This document shows positions 1 to 15,100 of a stretch of 64,000 nucleotides of DNA, in pieces. Each line of letters opens with the position of its first letter. Positions within the stretch are counted from its first letter, which is position 1. The notes under the pieces were generated by a model. It had not been told where the DNA came from. It searched no databases and was given only the letters and a program-made list of their open reading frames with translations. A program made the translations under genes and the position numbers. This DNA is from Catonia carolina (taxonomy: Eukaryota; Arthropoda; Insecta; Hemiptera; Achilidae), in assembly GCA_035578175.1 (NCBI GenBank), contig JAQMRL010000001.1:185205283-185269282 (forward strand), written 5' to 3'.

Positions 1-164
1 GCTGAAGAAATTAGAAAAAGAAATGAAAATCCAAAGAAAAAAACAGTTAGTTATGGAAAACAAAAATGAAGATGAAGTTATTAGAAAATTAGAAAAACAA
101 TTAAGGTTAAACAAGCGAAAATCAGAAACACTTCCTCAGTCTTTTGCTGATGAAGGTTTGGATT
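1..164 (+). CDS. NOM1: NOM1 exon a (5' cut by window edge)
   Basis: Reading frame starts at base 2 and is rich in Lys/Glu, ending in SFADEGLD, the conserved block before the acidic region. The end at 164 (donor GTATCC, non-consensus) is chosen because joining phase 1 to 4362 restores GLDYLLD, which fits the family. The next 70 bases stay open but run into a repeat. Confidence 0.8.
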
Positions 165-3100
165 GTATCCTTTTTAAACTTAGCCCAATATTTGTGAGGA
201 AGGCAATGGTAAACCACCTCACTCCTTGTTTTACTTAGTAAAACCTCTACAGGTTCAAACCAGCCTGTTGGCTGATGACCTAAACAACAACAACATATTA
301 GTTTTACTATTTTTTTCATATTACTGTTAGTTGCAATGGTAATAGAAAGAAAGTATAAGATTCTGTAATTCTTCTGTATTAATATTATATTTTCATAAAA
401 TAGTAGAATTTTTGTAGTGAAATCCTTTCAGTGACTGGTACCATCTTAAGGTCAGAGATTGTAAAACAACTGGTAAAAACAAGTTGTAAGGTCCATCTTC
501 TCCCTTCTTCCTCTTTTTCTCTCTGTATGTGCCTGGGTGTATGACTTATTCAATCTTGAGCCTGAACTACTTCTAAATAAGCTGAAACTTCGAACAGGCT
601 TTTCCTAGCACCTCAGGATGGTACTTAAAATTAGCCAAAATTAAGGGTACATACTTACTCTTAAGCAAAAATTTTAAAAAACTCTTGTATGAAACACTTA
701 TGTTACTTTCTCATGCCAATTTCAAAAAAATTATACAAAGACATTATTTTCCCTGTATTTTATGGGCATGAGTAAATAAGAATGAAAACATACATTTAAT
801 TATGAGTAGACAATGTAAAATGAAAAATAGTTTTAATCATGAGGGGATGCCCAAAAATAAAAACAACCTCTGTTGCACTTTGTTTCGATGAGGAAAACCT
901 AGATACTCACTTAACTGCTACTAGACTAAGCTCTCTAGAAAAAACACTTGAAATAAAAGTTATAGGTATTTTAATCTTTTATAACTTAGATTCTATGCTT
1001 TTGCCTTATAATGGATATTAAAGTTACAATCTTTAATATATTTTACCACGAGAGCACAGCCCCCCCAACAAGATTTTCCCTAGACTATGGCTAACCCTAT
1101 CTTTTAGAACACAAAAATCTAGAAAATGCAGCAATTTTAGTCCAAATCTTAGAAGCCTTTTTGAGAGAATTGCAAAAAAGTGAAAAATTAGCAAATAAAA
1201 TGCTGCTTTTGGTTGACTGATTTTTATGAAAAAGTTCCTATTGAGTCTTCTCTCATGATACCTGCTCAAGTTTCAACTTTGTACTGTTCTCTGTTTTTGA
1301 GTAATTTTGTTCACACACAAAAACCAATTAGTAAAAACATGTTTTCTTTGACTTGGGGAACCTGTAAAAGTTTATTTCCTATAAATACCCAATTTTGATA
1401 ATTTGGCAAGAAAATAATGATAATTTGTCTTTTCTAATCTTGTATTGGGCAAGAGAAAGTAAAAAATTGGAAAAAATCTTATATTGGGCAAGAGAAAGTA
1501 AAAAATCAAAATTTTCAAAAATGTCTGTAATGATATTAATTTAACTTCCTTTGCTTTTTACTTTCTCGTTCCCTAAATGAAAGCTAGGTAAGGAAATTAT
1601 TACGATGGTTCCAGGTTCTACTAGATTTGGTTATAAATAAGTGATAAGACAAATTTCTTTTAAACTTATAACAACTATTTTTAATAATAAATTATTATAC
1701 TTAGAATAGATTGATTACAAAATGTCATTACAAACCTGAAGCTTAAACTAAATTTAACTATAGATAAAACATGACTTTATACAAGTAATAATGAATATTC
1801 ACTATTATTTGTGCACACACACACACACAGAATACTCTTAAATACCACAACCGGTTCAGCTACTCACTTATATAACAAAACTGTTGGACACAGTTTCAAA
1901 ACAGCTGACACTTGCTTTATAAACCCTATTACAATACTGCCTGCCTGATAAAGAACTGGCTATTATATACTCTTCCTTTAGGGTTTAAGAAAGGACAATA
2001 AAAATAAACACACCGTAGGATAATGGATTTTCAAGAATAAAGAGACTTATAAGTTGACTCATAGCTTCTATTACGTACTAGAAGGTTAACAAATGAAAAG
2101 AAACACCAGGTAATAATCTGTATACCATAACTGGCCGAAATCTTATTCGGCCTTAGTATGCATTTTATGACAAAAGTGTATATAATCAAATTTATAGGAA
2201 ATTAAAAGATCTACAACTTTTAGTGAGAGCATGTTTCTCTATAGAGCCTAGTTTAGCGTAAAAGAGTGATTTTCCGTATTTTTAAGCCAAACTGAGGTTG
2301 ATTTTTATTTTGCGTCTTTCACTCTTGATTAAAATTAGGTTTTGTTTATTGAGTTTAGTTTTTTGTTTATTTCTAGTGTTTTATTACTAATGTTAGATTA
2401 TTGTTTATTATTTGCATTGGCAAGCTAAAGTTGTGTAAGTGTTTCACACCAGATTTTTTACTGTGTTGTGTTATGTATTTGTAAACTGTTTAATCAAGTG
2501 TCCAATGTACCTATCGTAAATGTCGGTTACCTTCAGGTCATTCATCACAACGTGCGCCAGTACTGGCTTATACGCAACCGTGATATCATCCAAGGCTTTA
2601 TGTTTATGACTTTGTTTAATTGTGCAGGTGAGCAATTCCCTCATGTTATAGGGTGATTCAAAAAGAGCGCCGGTTTTGATATATCAAATTAAGAGATTTA
2701 TTTTATTGAAAAACTGAAAATAAATACATCAACAAGTTCATCTTACCTTCCGATTTCATGTATGAAAAATGATATCATGCATGTGTCCTCCTCTACTACG
2801 CTGGCACGCATCAACTCTGTCCATGAAATTGGATATTACTGCACGACAAGTTTCGACTTCCATTTGCCCGATAACCCGTCGAATTTCCTCCTTCAAGTCA
2901 TTGATGTTTCGGGGTTTATTGGCATACACCAATGACTTCAGATGACCCCAAAGATGAAAGTCACAAGGCGTCAAGTCACACGACCTTGGTGGCCATTGAT
3001 GGTCGGAATTACGAGAAATGATGCGATCCTGGAACACGGAGCAACAACATTGTTTCTCGTGCAGAAACTGAATTTTATACGGGTGATATTGGAGATCGTA

Positions 3101-6100
3101 CCGAAGAATTCTCCGTACAGAAGAACATCGTGAACCCAATTGTTGAGAACGGCGACGTATTGATTTTGCTGGGCTAACAGCCACACTGTCACGAACCAAC
3201 GCAACGTTCTGCTCAGTTCGGCCAGAACGACGACGTCCAGAACTTTTAAGGTCGACTGTTGAACCCGTCTCAAAAAACTTTTTCATGAGCCTGCGAACTG
3301 TTGATTCATTCGGTGCTTCATTACGTCCTAGAGTACCGCGAAGTCGCCTGACAGTAGCCGCATAACTCTCTCCACTCTGGTAAAATGTTTTGACGATTAA
3401 CACTCGTGCAATAGTAAACTTCTCCATGGTTAGACACAGACTGCGAGAGTACTACACTGCGAACAAGAGAAACTACAACTGAATCGTCAATCGGAATGTT
3501 CTCCGAAATAGAAATGAGGTCTAACAATGTTGCCAACCGATAAACAAAAATTTACCAGCCGTTTAAAAACCGGCGCTCTTTTTGAATCACCCGTTATTTG
3601 TATTCGTTTAGTTTCCTACCTTGTATGTTACTTACAAACCCTAATCGACTTGGTCTTGTACGCTGACCCCATTAACCGCATACTGGTCTTCCAGAAAAGT
3701 GTTAATCAAGGCAAATTATTACCTATTATACTACTCAGGCAAATCCAGGGTAAAAACCTTAACAGATAGTAATGTAGTTGTGTGTTTATGCAATTTTCAT
3801 GTATTTGGCTCCTTTGATTTTGTATAAATTGCTTCATTTGGTACATTTTTGTGCTTCGGCATGTCTGCTGAAATTTGTGAGGTTGTGCTCTCATGGTATT
3901 ATTTTTTTAATTTTAGGGAAAAAGTGTACATAATCAAAATTATAGCAAATTAAAAAACCTACAAATTTTATTTTTTATACACTGCTTAGTTTAGCATCAA
4001 TCATTGATTTTTTTGTATTTTACTCATTGAAATTGGTAAAAATAAGGGGTTATTTAAGATTGCTGCCTTAATAAGCATTTTAGAGAAAAATGCATATAAC
4101 TAAAGTTATAAAATATTAAAAACCTACAACTTCTATTTGTACTATTTTTTTTCTACAGTAAAGAAAGTTTAGTTCAATTTGTGCTTTTGATATACAAAAT
4201 TAAAAGTCAAACAAATGTTGATTTTAATTTGGCATCATTCACTTGTGATTAAAATTAGATTATGTTTTCACTATTTACACTGGCAAGAGAAAGTAATTAT
4301 AGTGCTTCACACCAGATTGTTCACATTATCGTAATGCTTTCTTTAACATGTTGAAAACTAGATTTACTAGACATTTGTGATGAGAGTAAAATAAAAAGTG
4401 CTGTAGAAGCAGAAAAAAATTTGCAAGATTCTGATTCTGAATTTGAGGAAGATTTTGCAGTTGTTACTGGAAAGAAAAAAGAAATAAAGAATACCAAAGA
4501 AAATCAAATCGGTAAGGTTGATGATTATAGTTCAGAAGATGATCGTGATGAACGAAATGATGTAGATGATTCAAATGATGAGGTTGGGGAAGAAGAAGAT
4601 GATGCTTTTTGTTCTGTTGGTGGTGATGATGATGATGATGATGACGACAACGATGACATTGGTAGTGCATTTGAGGAAAGTGACAGTGAAGATGGAAAAT
4701 CGCTCCCAAAAAAGCGTAAAGTAGACAATGGCCATAATTTTAACAAAAATGATTATAAGAATGATGATTCTGGAGATGAAGAATCTGATTATTCTTTGGA
4801 TGGAGAAGAGAAATTTAATGATGGCGATGAAGGAGAAAATTATGATAATGATGAAGAAATTAATGACATTTCCAAAACTAGAAAAAAAGGTAGCTCAGAT
4901 AAAACATATGAGGACATTTATGGGCGAAAGAGAGACAAACAAGGAAATATAATTCCAGTAGGTTGTGTTTTTATACTTCATTTATTGTCTAAGACAGAAA
5001 TTAGTCAACAGTTTTAAGAAATTGTAAAATTTGTGTAATTTTTTTAATAAATTTTCACACTATTTAGTGATTGTATATTGGCCGGCTCGTTGGTGTAGTG
5101 GTTAGCGCAAGTGGCTTCTACGCTGGGGTCCCGGGTTCGATTCCTGGTCAGGTATTGCATTTTTTTCATCTATCATTCTTCTCACTGTCTGCATTACCAG
5201 AAATCGCAAAACAGTTGGACATTAAACAAAAAAAAAAAAAAAATAGTAATTGTATTGTATTTTATTACTGTTGTTTCCAAAATGGCAGTAGTCTCAATTT
5301 TTGCATATCTGTTAGTAAATCATGTCAGTTCAATGTGTAAACTTATCATTCAATATGGAAGCGATGAATTTTGTTACCGATCATTAAACCTGGTTCTTTT
5401 TATTTTTTTATTTAACGTTGCATCAACTACAACGGTCATTAGCGACGACGTTGGGGTGGAACTTTTGTACGATGGAGGATGAAATGATTATTTGTAACGT
5501 ATGAAAATATGCCGTGCCTGAGTGGGATTCAAACCCAGGACCGCATGATGAGAGGCGAGCACGTTACCAACTGCGCCAATGCGGCCGGCCTGGTTCTTTT
5601 ACTGTTGAGAATATGAAGTCATTTCTACCCTGTTGGATATTCAATAGAAATCTAGAATAATAAATACTGAGTATGTACTGCATTTTAAAATATGTAGCCT
5701 ACTTTGAGTTATTTTGTGAATATTAATCTTTTTCTTCTTCTCACAATCAAGGGTTAGGATTTTTGGCTCTTCCGACTCACAATAGCGACAAACTACTGAA
5801 TTAATGCCATCTTTATTGTTGCATCCCAACATCTCTCCTCCCACCGGTCTGTAATGCAAAACACTGAGGGGGATCCTTGCCTCAGGCATTCTCTCTATCA
5901 ATTACGATATTCTGCAATCTTCCCTTTCAGGTTGTAAAGATCCAGTTCCGTTGTTATGTCCTCATTTCTTAGTTGATCCCTACGACTGCAACCCTTTGTT
6001 CTTCGCAGGAATCGCATTTCTGTCGCCTCTACTCTACTCTCCTGTGGTCTGGTACTAATCCACGACTCACTTCTATAGAGTAAGACTGTGGCAGCCATCA

Positions 6101-9100
6101 CCTTGTAAAACTTTATCTGGGTTTCTTTTCTTGTTTTCCTACCTAAGGTTCTGCTAATATTGCCGCACACTGCTTGGATTTTGCCAACTTTCTTCTCTAT
6201 GTGTAAATCTTGATCAAACCCGATATCACAACCTGAATAATTGCATTGTGATACTTTTTCTAATAGAATTATTGAAAAACAAAAATATAGACAGGCGAGA
6301 TTTGCGAATCATCATCAATCTGTATTGGAATCAAAAGGCCAATATAAAGGTCGAAGAACAAACGTCCGAGAATATTGATGTAAAGAGAGGGGTAAGACAG
6401 GGTTGTGTTCTGTCGCCACTACTATTCAACATGTATAGTGAAGCCATATTTCAAGACGCCATAACAGAACTGAGTGATGGAATCTCTGTGGGTGGAAGGA
6501 TAGTAAATAACATAAGATTCGCTGATGACACCGTTGTGATGGCAGACACCCTGGAATCGCTGCAAGAATTGGTGAATAGAATTAACGATCATTGCATTGG
6601 ATATGGACTTAGAATAAATGAGAAAAAAACTAAATTTATGATTGTATCGAGAGCAGAACATGGAAATGAAACATAACAATAGAGCAAACCCAAATAGAAA
6701 AAGTAGAGGCATACAAATATCTGGGAACCTGGGTTGATGACAAGAATGACCAAAGCAAAGAAATTAAAGTAAGAATTGAAACTGCAAGGCAAGCATTCAT
6801 AAAATTGAAGACAATGCTAACAAACAAAGACCTTCACATGCCTCTCAGATTGAGGGCTCTAAGATGTTACGTATTTTCCATCGTACTATATGGAATGGAA
6901 GCTTGGACATTGAAGAAACAACACATAAAGAAGATAGAAGCGTTCGAAATGTGGTGTTACAGGAGAATGTTGAAAATTCAGTGGGTCCAAAAGGTTACCA
7001 ATGTTGAGGTGCTACGACGTTTAAATAAGGAGTTGGAAGTTATGAAGAGTATAAAAACAAGAAAACTAGAATATTTGGGTCACATAACCAGAGGAGAAAA
7101 ATATGAGTTGCTGAGAATTATTATGCAGGGAAGGATCCGAGGAAGAAGAGGCGTAGGAAGAAGACGCATCTCCTGGCTGAGGAATCTTAGAGAATGGTTC
7201 AACTGTAGTTCATTGCAACTATTCAGAGCAGCAGCCAGCAAAGTGACCATAGCCATTATGATATCCAACCTCCGATAGGAGATGGAACTTTAAGAAGAAG
7301 AAGAAGATACTTTTTCAAGCACTACATCATCTACCACTATTAAATAGTGGTTGAGACCCTACCAGGTCTAACATTTTTAGACCTGGTAGGATATTTATCA
7401 GTAAATGCCATTACCTTTGACTTTTTAATGGAAATTTTATGAATATTAATCAGTGGGCGTAACCACTGTCTAGTATTCAAATCCATTTAAAAACCTTTAC
7501 TAGGATTTGAACCAGGTACCTTCGTCTTAGAAAATCAGCTGATGAATAGCAATTGCAGCTGGCGACTTTACCTCTAGACCAGTAGACCATTCTGGTAAGT
7601 TAAATATTTCAATTAATGAAAGAATTATGTTTATTGAATGTGTGTATAAGTGTAGTGTATCATATGTTTTCTATTTTTTAAGGTTGCTGAAAAATATGTT
7701 CCACCTCATTTAAAAGCAAAACTTTTAGAAAATAGTGGAAGAGAAGAACTCATTGCACGTCTTAGAAAACAAATTAAAGGTCTTTTAAATCGGCTTGCTG
7801 AAAACAATATGCACAACATTGCATCCCAGGTTATAATTTTATTAATAGTATCTTGCCTAGACTTTCTAAATTAGGTCTACGAACATGTTTGATGATTTTA
7901 GATTAAGATATTAGTAATAGCAGTATTTGTACATCTGTTAACTTAAAGTAGTTGTGATAAATTTAAATTGGTATTATTATCAATCATATACACCAATATT
8001 TCACAAATCTGGAGACTAGAAAATTTCCTAGGATTTCAGGTTGTTATCATGAAAAATTCAACAGTAACTATTGCAGTGAATGAAAATTATTAAGTTTGTG
8101 TTAAACATTTTTGTCTGGCATTTGGATAGAACTTATAGATTCCGTAACAAATGTATTGTAGCATTTATTCCTGGTTCTTTCAGGATTTGGTTGTTTATAA
8201 ATAACTAAACTTTCTAACAAACTTACTAACTAAACTTACCTTTTAAACTTATAACAAGTATTCATTAACAAATTAATTACGTAAATTAAATTATTACAAC
8301 TATTAAATTACAATAAACTGCTTAACTAAATTTAATACAAAATTATCTAAGACTTAAACTAATCTTAACAAAACAAAATGGGACCATTTAAAATCAAATA
8401 GTTAATGTATTCTTAATTAAAGTATACATGATGATAGTAATGTACACTATTTCCTTATAATAGGCAAATCGTTTTCCAGTATGCAACAAACCGGTTCTAA
8501 CTAACACATATGACACAATTCCCAAATAACTTTTATTCACTTCGAAAACTGTTTATGTACTTAGTACTTGACAAGAAAGCAGCTTTATAATTACGGTTTT
8601 TAGAATTTCTGGAACAATAAAGGTTAGTCCAGGTAAATGAATACACAATAAATGTTTGCGTTTCTTTTTTAGAATAATCAAGAATTAATAATCTATACTA
8701 ATATAATAAAGTGTTTGTTTGTTTGTATGAGGTAATCTCAGAAACTGCTGAACTGATTTTTAAAAAAAATTTCATTGTTGCATAGCTTAAAGCTTCCTAA
8801 TCAATATAGGCTATTTTGCAACTTTAAGTAACTTTAATTAAGTGAGTTAAGCAACTTGAACTGTGACGATGTCGCATATTTTAGTTTATCGGGTGCACTT
8901 TTATTTTTTCTAAGTCCTCTGGATGGTGTATTTTTTGGGCTAGAAGCACGATTCAACTTTTATATTTCATAGAAAAACATGAAGAATAACATTCGATTCC
9001 AAAAACATTAAAAATTCGGAAATATTCAACATTTTTATTTTTGTACTGTATTTCATGTATTTGTTTTCATTCGGCAGGTAGCGAATGAGTTATATATTTC

Positions 9101-12100
9101 CAATTACTCTGCGCACCACACCCACGTATTACTCTCTCTCATCTAAGCCATATATCAACTGTCTTTTTCTTTTCCATCGGTTTTTTTTCTATGCATTCTA
9201 TTCAATTCTGTTAAACTGCAGGGACAAACATGTTTTTTTTTTTAATGGTGGGCATTGATTTGAGACAAGAGTGGTTCCTTCACTCAAGCACAACTTTATG
9301 TCGGACTTTCTAGAGCTGGAAGTGCAGAAAAACAATTTATTTTGCTGCCACAGGGCAAAGAAACCACAAAAATATTGTATGTAGAGAGGTTTTAAAATAA
9401 TTTAATGAGGCCTACATTAGCTGCTGTGAAGCGAAGTGAGCAGGGGTTGCTAGTAATAGATAAAACAGGATACTCAAAAATCAACAAGCGAATAAAAGGA
9501 CTGCTAGTCTGAAAGGCAATAAATTCCACCTATTAAAACTTCATGCAGTAGCTCTTTTTAATGTCTTACCTATTGTCACTCCTATATTTTAAGGTGAATT
9601 GAATATGAAGAACATTAATCAGTGTTTACTTTTCGTTCTTTATGCTCCTACCTTGAAACTGCATTCTTAAAAGTGTCTTCAAACTTAAATTGGAAGATGG
9701 TCTTGTGACGGAATTTTCCACTTCTAAATTATTTTAGAAAAACAATTGCGGAATCCAATTTTGATTGTTTATCCGAGTGCATTACCAGTGAAGTGTAATT
9801 TCGGCTTGAGATTCACAGAAAAATTGTCATTGTTTCCCCAATCATTTATAACTGTAATGTACCCATACTCTTTCAAAAAAAATACAAAATTAAATATTGT
9901 TCTTGGTCATAAATCAAATAATTCAAAACAGCATTAAACAGTTTTTTTTTTTAAAACTGGTTGCCATTTTGGTATTATTTTAAAATTATTTGTCTAAATG
10001 TTTTTGTAAACTATTTGAGCTAGAACTTACACACGTGTTCTTTTAATTCATATTTCTGAAAAATTTTTGTTATTTTTCAATGAATGATTTATATTGGAAA
10101 TAGGGTGAGGGAGACCTAGAAAACTTTTATGGTATTTTTCAGCCAAAATTTTGTTGTTTTTTAATGAAATTGTGATATTTTTGTTTAATATTAAATTAAC
10201 TTGATAAAAAAATGATGGCACTTGAATACAGGCTTGCACAATTGTAGGATTTAAATAGTAAAGTATTGCAGTAATTATTGATAATTAATTATTGTTGCCT
10301 GTTAATAAAAAAACCCAATTAAACAAATTCTGTATTTTTTTTTTCAGATGGATCAGTTGTACATGCAAAACAGTAGAAATGATATGAATGAAACTTTAAC
10401 TAAATTAATATTTGAATCTTTAATTCAACCTGTTTTAGTGTCAGAACGACTAATTGTTGAACATGCTATGCTTATTGCAGCTTTACATGCGAATGTAGGT
10501 ACAGAAATTGGTAAGTCATTATATTTTTGTATTCCAAAAAGTAAGGATTAACTGAAGAGTAATAAAATTCTCTAATTTCTAATTCTCTAATATGGTATTT
10601 AGGTTATCTTGGATGTATTTTTAAAGATCTTCTTTTGTGAAATATTTTACTGATATTACACAGAATATAAAATAGTGTCTTGGTTATTTAATCCTTTGAT
10701 GAGCATTGATGTTCTGGAATGTCAATATGCTCACAAGCCGATCAGAGCATCTGTGTTCCAGAACGACATCAACATATCTATAGTCCAGCCTCTCTTAGTT
10801 TGCTCCTAATGTAAACAAATAATGACGTCACTGAGCATGCGCATTGTATCAAAATGTTTACACGCTGATTAAAAAGTAACAACAAAATACTTTCAAAAGT
10901 ATTTAAATACAAAATCCTTTTAAAAGTGTTTTTTAATGAAATTGTTAGTCCTACATCATATCATGACTGATGTTTTTAGTACTTTAATTATAATTTAAAA
11001 AATATTTAACTTAATAGGAATACAACATCCGTAAAGTCGCAGACTCTAACATGCACCCTGTAGTAGCTGGCTTTGTTTGTTGACAGTAGGAGCAAACTAA
11101 GAACGGCTGAACTGTATAAAGTCCATCATGTAGCATCAATATTTTTAGAACTTAAACTTTCAGTTTATTCCATATGTTTCTGAAACTGTTGTTAAATATT
11201 TCAATCGTTTGTTTTTACAGGTTAGTTTTGATGTCACATGTTTTTAATGCCAGTTGTAACCATGTTTTCTGTTGCTTCCTACAGCGAACTGCAAATTATT
11301 TTGAATATTAATCGAAGTTAACAGTTTATTAGGCCAATAACAGATTGTTTTTACAAAATGCTTATGTTTTCTATTGATCTTACTCTTATACAGGGTATTC
11401 AAAAAGTCACTCTGCAGTGAAATATACAATGAAACGTGAGCTGTATGCGCGGTTGCAGCATCTTGTTGAAAATAACCGTTCAGTATTTCACTTAACTCAA
11501 GTTTGCATATGAATGGATACAGAATCTCAGTGCAGTATTGTTGTGCATTTATTGTTTCATTGAAAAATATAGGACCATCAATCCAACGTCTAGAAATTGC
11601 AGTCAAAACTCCAATTTTCACAGACTGAAGTGGTTTCTCATGAATATACAATAGATTTTCATACTGCACAGACGAGAATTTTGCGAGTTTATGTACCCAG
11701 GTAAATGGAACCATGCCTTATCGTTGAAAAACATTTCATTTATAACATAGGTTCTTTTTTTTATATGAAATTATTGAACCATTCACAATACTGCATTCTC
11801 TTTCCATGATCAGTAGGTTTTAATTCTTGCATAACTGTCACTTTGTATGGGAAAAGTTCTAATTTTTTCCTTTCAGCTGTGTGGGCCATTTCAATTCTAA
11901 CATCGGTTTCCTGTGTGAGTTTTCTTATTGACTTGTTTAGACTTATGGACATCTTATCGGAAAATATCAAATAAAGTATCATCAGACAAAACACTAGGAC
12001 AACCTCTACTTGATGCATCTTACCGTAGATCCCGTACTTCAAAATTTATTAATCAAATCTTACACTGTATCGCAATGTGAGATTCTTGTCTCTAGGAAAA

Positions 12101-15100
12101 CTGAATCAAATGTTTGATGAACTGATTTATCGCCAGCTTTAAACACTTGTTTGACTAAAAAAAAACACGTTCTTTACTGGTTAGCATTTTAACTGTGACA
12201 AAATGAACAGAGGAACTAACCTAAAACATTCACATCAATTTGTAACAGCACACCAGTGACTGCTGTAGATAAGCAAGAGAGAGGAATGTTGGGTGAGTCC
12301 ACATAAAGGGGAGTAATCCAGCAGGAGAAGAATAATACGTCATGCGCGGGTACTGCAGAGCAACTTTTTGAACTCTCTGTATTTAGTTGGACTTTTCTAT
12401 AATAGTTTTGCATCAAATTACTTCATTGTCAGAATTTCTGATTGACCTTTTCCTATTTTTTTTTAAGATTACTGTGGATAGAGTATAGATTTATGATAAT
12501 ACTTAATAATACTTCAGAATAAAAAATGTGAATAGCTGAATTTGATTTTATACAAACATTTGTGTAGATAAAAATTTTATGTATGTGTTTAAGATAATAA
12601 ATTACAGTATTCAATTCATATTTTATGTACATTATTACAGGTGCTCACTTTCTACAAGCTGTTGTTGAAAAGTTTGATTCTTTATTCGGTTCAGAGAGTA
12701 AAACTGATGGTAAAGAAATGGATAATATCTTGCTTATTATTGCATACCTTTATAGTTTCAAGGTAATTATTAATTATATTATCTCTTTCTTTTCGCGTCA
12801 TGAAGGTCAAGTTTGCTACCCATTGGCAAGGGATAATATTCCATGAGATCTATGCAATCTGAGATGGACCATAAATATCTCAGATTAGAAAATATAGCAG
12901 TTAATGATAGGATAAAACACAACATTGCATTTTATAATTATGTACTTGTGTAGAATGTTGTCAGAAAGATTGATCTGGTGTACAGATGTAAGCCAAATTG
13001 GATGTGATTCCTTCCAGTAAGAAAGGCAATATGGTAAGTGGGTGAAGTGGTATAAAGCTACCAGTGGACTCCCATTAAATTAGAATATTACAGGCTTTAC
13101 ACATAACCAGTGCCAAAGGTCATCTCTTAAATCATAGATCCAAGACCAAACTGGAAGCCATTATTCATGCAGCTGTGCTGCGTATTGTGTTGTTTGTGTG
13201 TGTTTCGACGTATTGTTTTTCAATATCTTTTTCATTCCCCTACAATTTTTCTTTGGGGAAGAACTAGTTTATTTGTTAAATTATTTATTAAGCTTCACAC
13301 GTATATAAGACATAAATTTATTTCAAAAACTTTAGGAATTTCTGAGAAAAGTTAGACTAAACTTGTAGTGAATTGGTTTTAGCCATTTTTATGATTTTAT
13401 GAATTGGTTTTAGTCTTTTCTTTCAAATTGATAGAACTGGTCATATATGACATTTTAATTTGATTTTTTTTAGTTATATCTGTCGTTATGAAATTAGCCC
13501 TGACCAGCTAGCTCTTCGTATATTATAAAAACAAATTTAGCATGAACTATTTTATTACTTTATATTGTAATGAGCCAAATTCTTGTTTCATGTAAACGAA
13601 TTATTGTAGTTAAATGATTAAGCCTGGTAAAGGTCTTACTCATATAGTTTTAATCAGATCACTATCTGTAAAATTTGAAGCAAGGTGAAATGTAGTCGTC
13701 CACCTATTTATCACTTTTAATTTGAAAAATAATTACTTTTTATTTCTGCAAATTGATTGTTTTAAAATTTATGATAAAAAGTATTTCCATATTTGTGACT
13801 ATTACTTTTAATTTCAAAAACAGTTACCTTTTATTTCTGCAAATTGATTGTTTTAAAATTTATGATAGGCAGTATTTCCATATTTAATAATAATAATAGC
13901 GCCTTTATTTACAAATAAGAAAAAATACATGTCTTTGTAATTTTACAAACTAGCATAAAAAACAAAAATAATAAAAAACAGACAATTTTTACAATGAAAT
14001 GTATTATCAACTAAAAAAATTATTACGCTCGGTACGATATGGCATGACTATCCTGGTCGTCTGCCGGGATCAGTACCTACAACATGAAAACTGATTTATA
14101 ATAAAAATAAAATGCTTATCTATTAATGATGATACTGTACTACTTTTTCGCCGGTCCGTAGTTCATATTTTGCCCACTGTTGGCGCGGTGATGGGGTTGC
14201 TGCTGCCGATAGATAGCGCCAGCGGTCACACCTCTCACAGCGCATGTACCAAGTGGCAACATATAGTATCTGCACACTGGCGATGCAATAGTCGAGAAGG
14301 TGACAGTATCGAGTTCTCTGTGAGCGAGGATCGATACGGGGATTTGTTATCTCAACATTGACTTAGTTCTTTCCGTCATCTGCACCTCCATTCCCTACCC
14401 CTCGCTTCACCGGCGACTGCTCCCCTTCGGAGGCAGCGGTAAAAGGTGCTCGCTGCGTCGGTGACTCGCTCCTATTAGATTAGGCAGCGGTACAGACGAC
14501 TCCGCTTCACTTCACTGGTGACTGCTCCTCTTCGGAGGCAGCGGTGAAAGGTGTTCGCTGCGTTGGCGGCTACTCCTAATTTTTTAGGCAGCGGTAAAGA
14601 CGACCTCCCCCCTCTTCGATGTTTTACTTTTGAACTACGCCGCCAGATGCCCGGCCGGTCCTATGAGTTCTACAACTGCGCTACTACAAGCCGGTGGCTA
14701 CAATGATTAGTTCTACATAGGTATTATTTCCATATTTGTGACTATCACAGTCTTTCTGTTTTTAAATTTAACGTAAATCTCAACTAAAACCCTATAAGTT
14801 TGTTATTAATGTTTTGCAATTGTTTCTTTCTTAAAAACAGATTTTTAATTGTGTTCTTATATTTGATATTCTCAATAAAATAACGGATGTATCTACTTTT
14901 GGCGAAAATGAAGTCGAGCTCCTCTTAATAGTTTTGCGTGGTGTTGGGTTCATTCTGCGTAAAGACGATCCTGTTGCTGTAAAAAATGTAATTCTAAAAG
15001 TACAGTCAATAGTGGGGAACAACACTGAACTATCAAACAAGTAAGTCAAATAGAAAGTTGTAATTTAATATAAAAACCATTTGGTCTAAAAATATCCTGC

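Noticed and set aside
4464..4746. His-rich and Ser-rich reverse-strand frames opposite NOM1 exon b
   Set aside because: They are mirror frames of the GAT/GAA-rich acidic coding tract.
5080..5155. Functional tRNA gene in the SINE head
   Set aside because: Followed directly by a SINE body and poly(A), with flanking duplication.
14170..14361. Protein-coding gene in the GC-rich block
   Set aside because: The frame is short and lies within the retroelement's tandem GC-rich region; no family signature.
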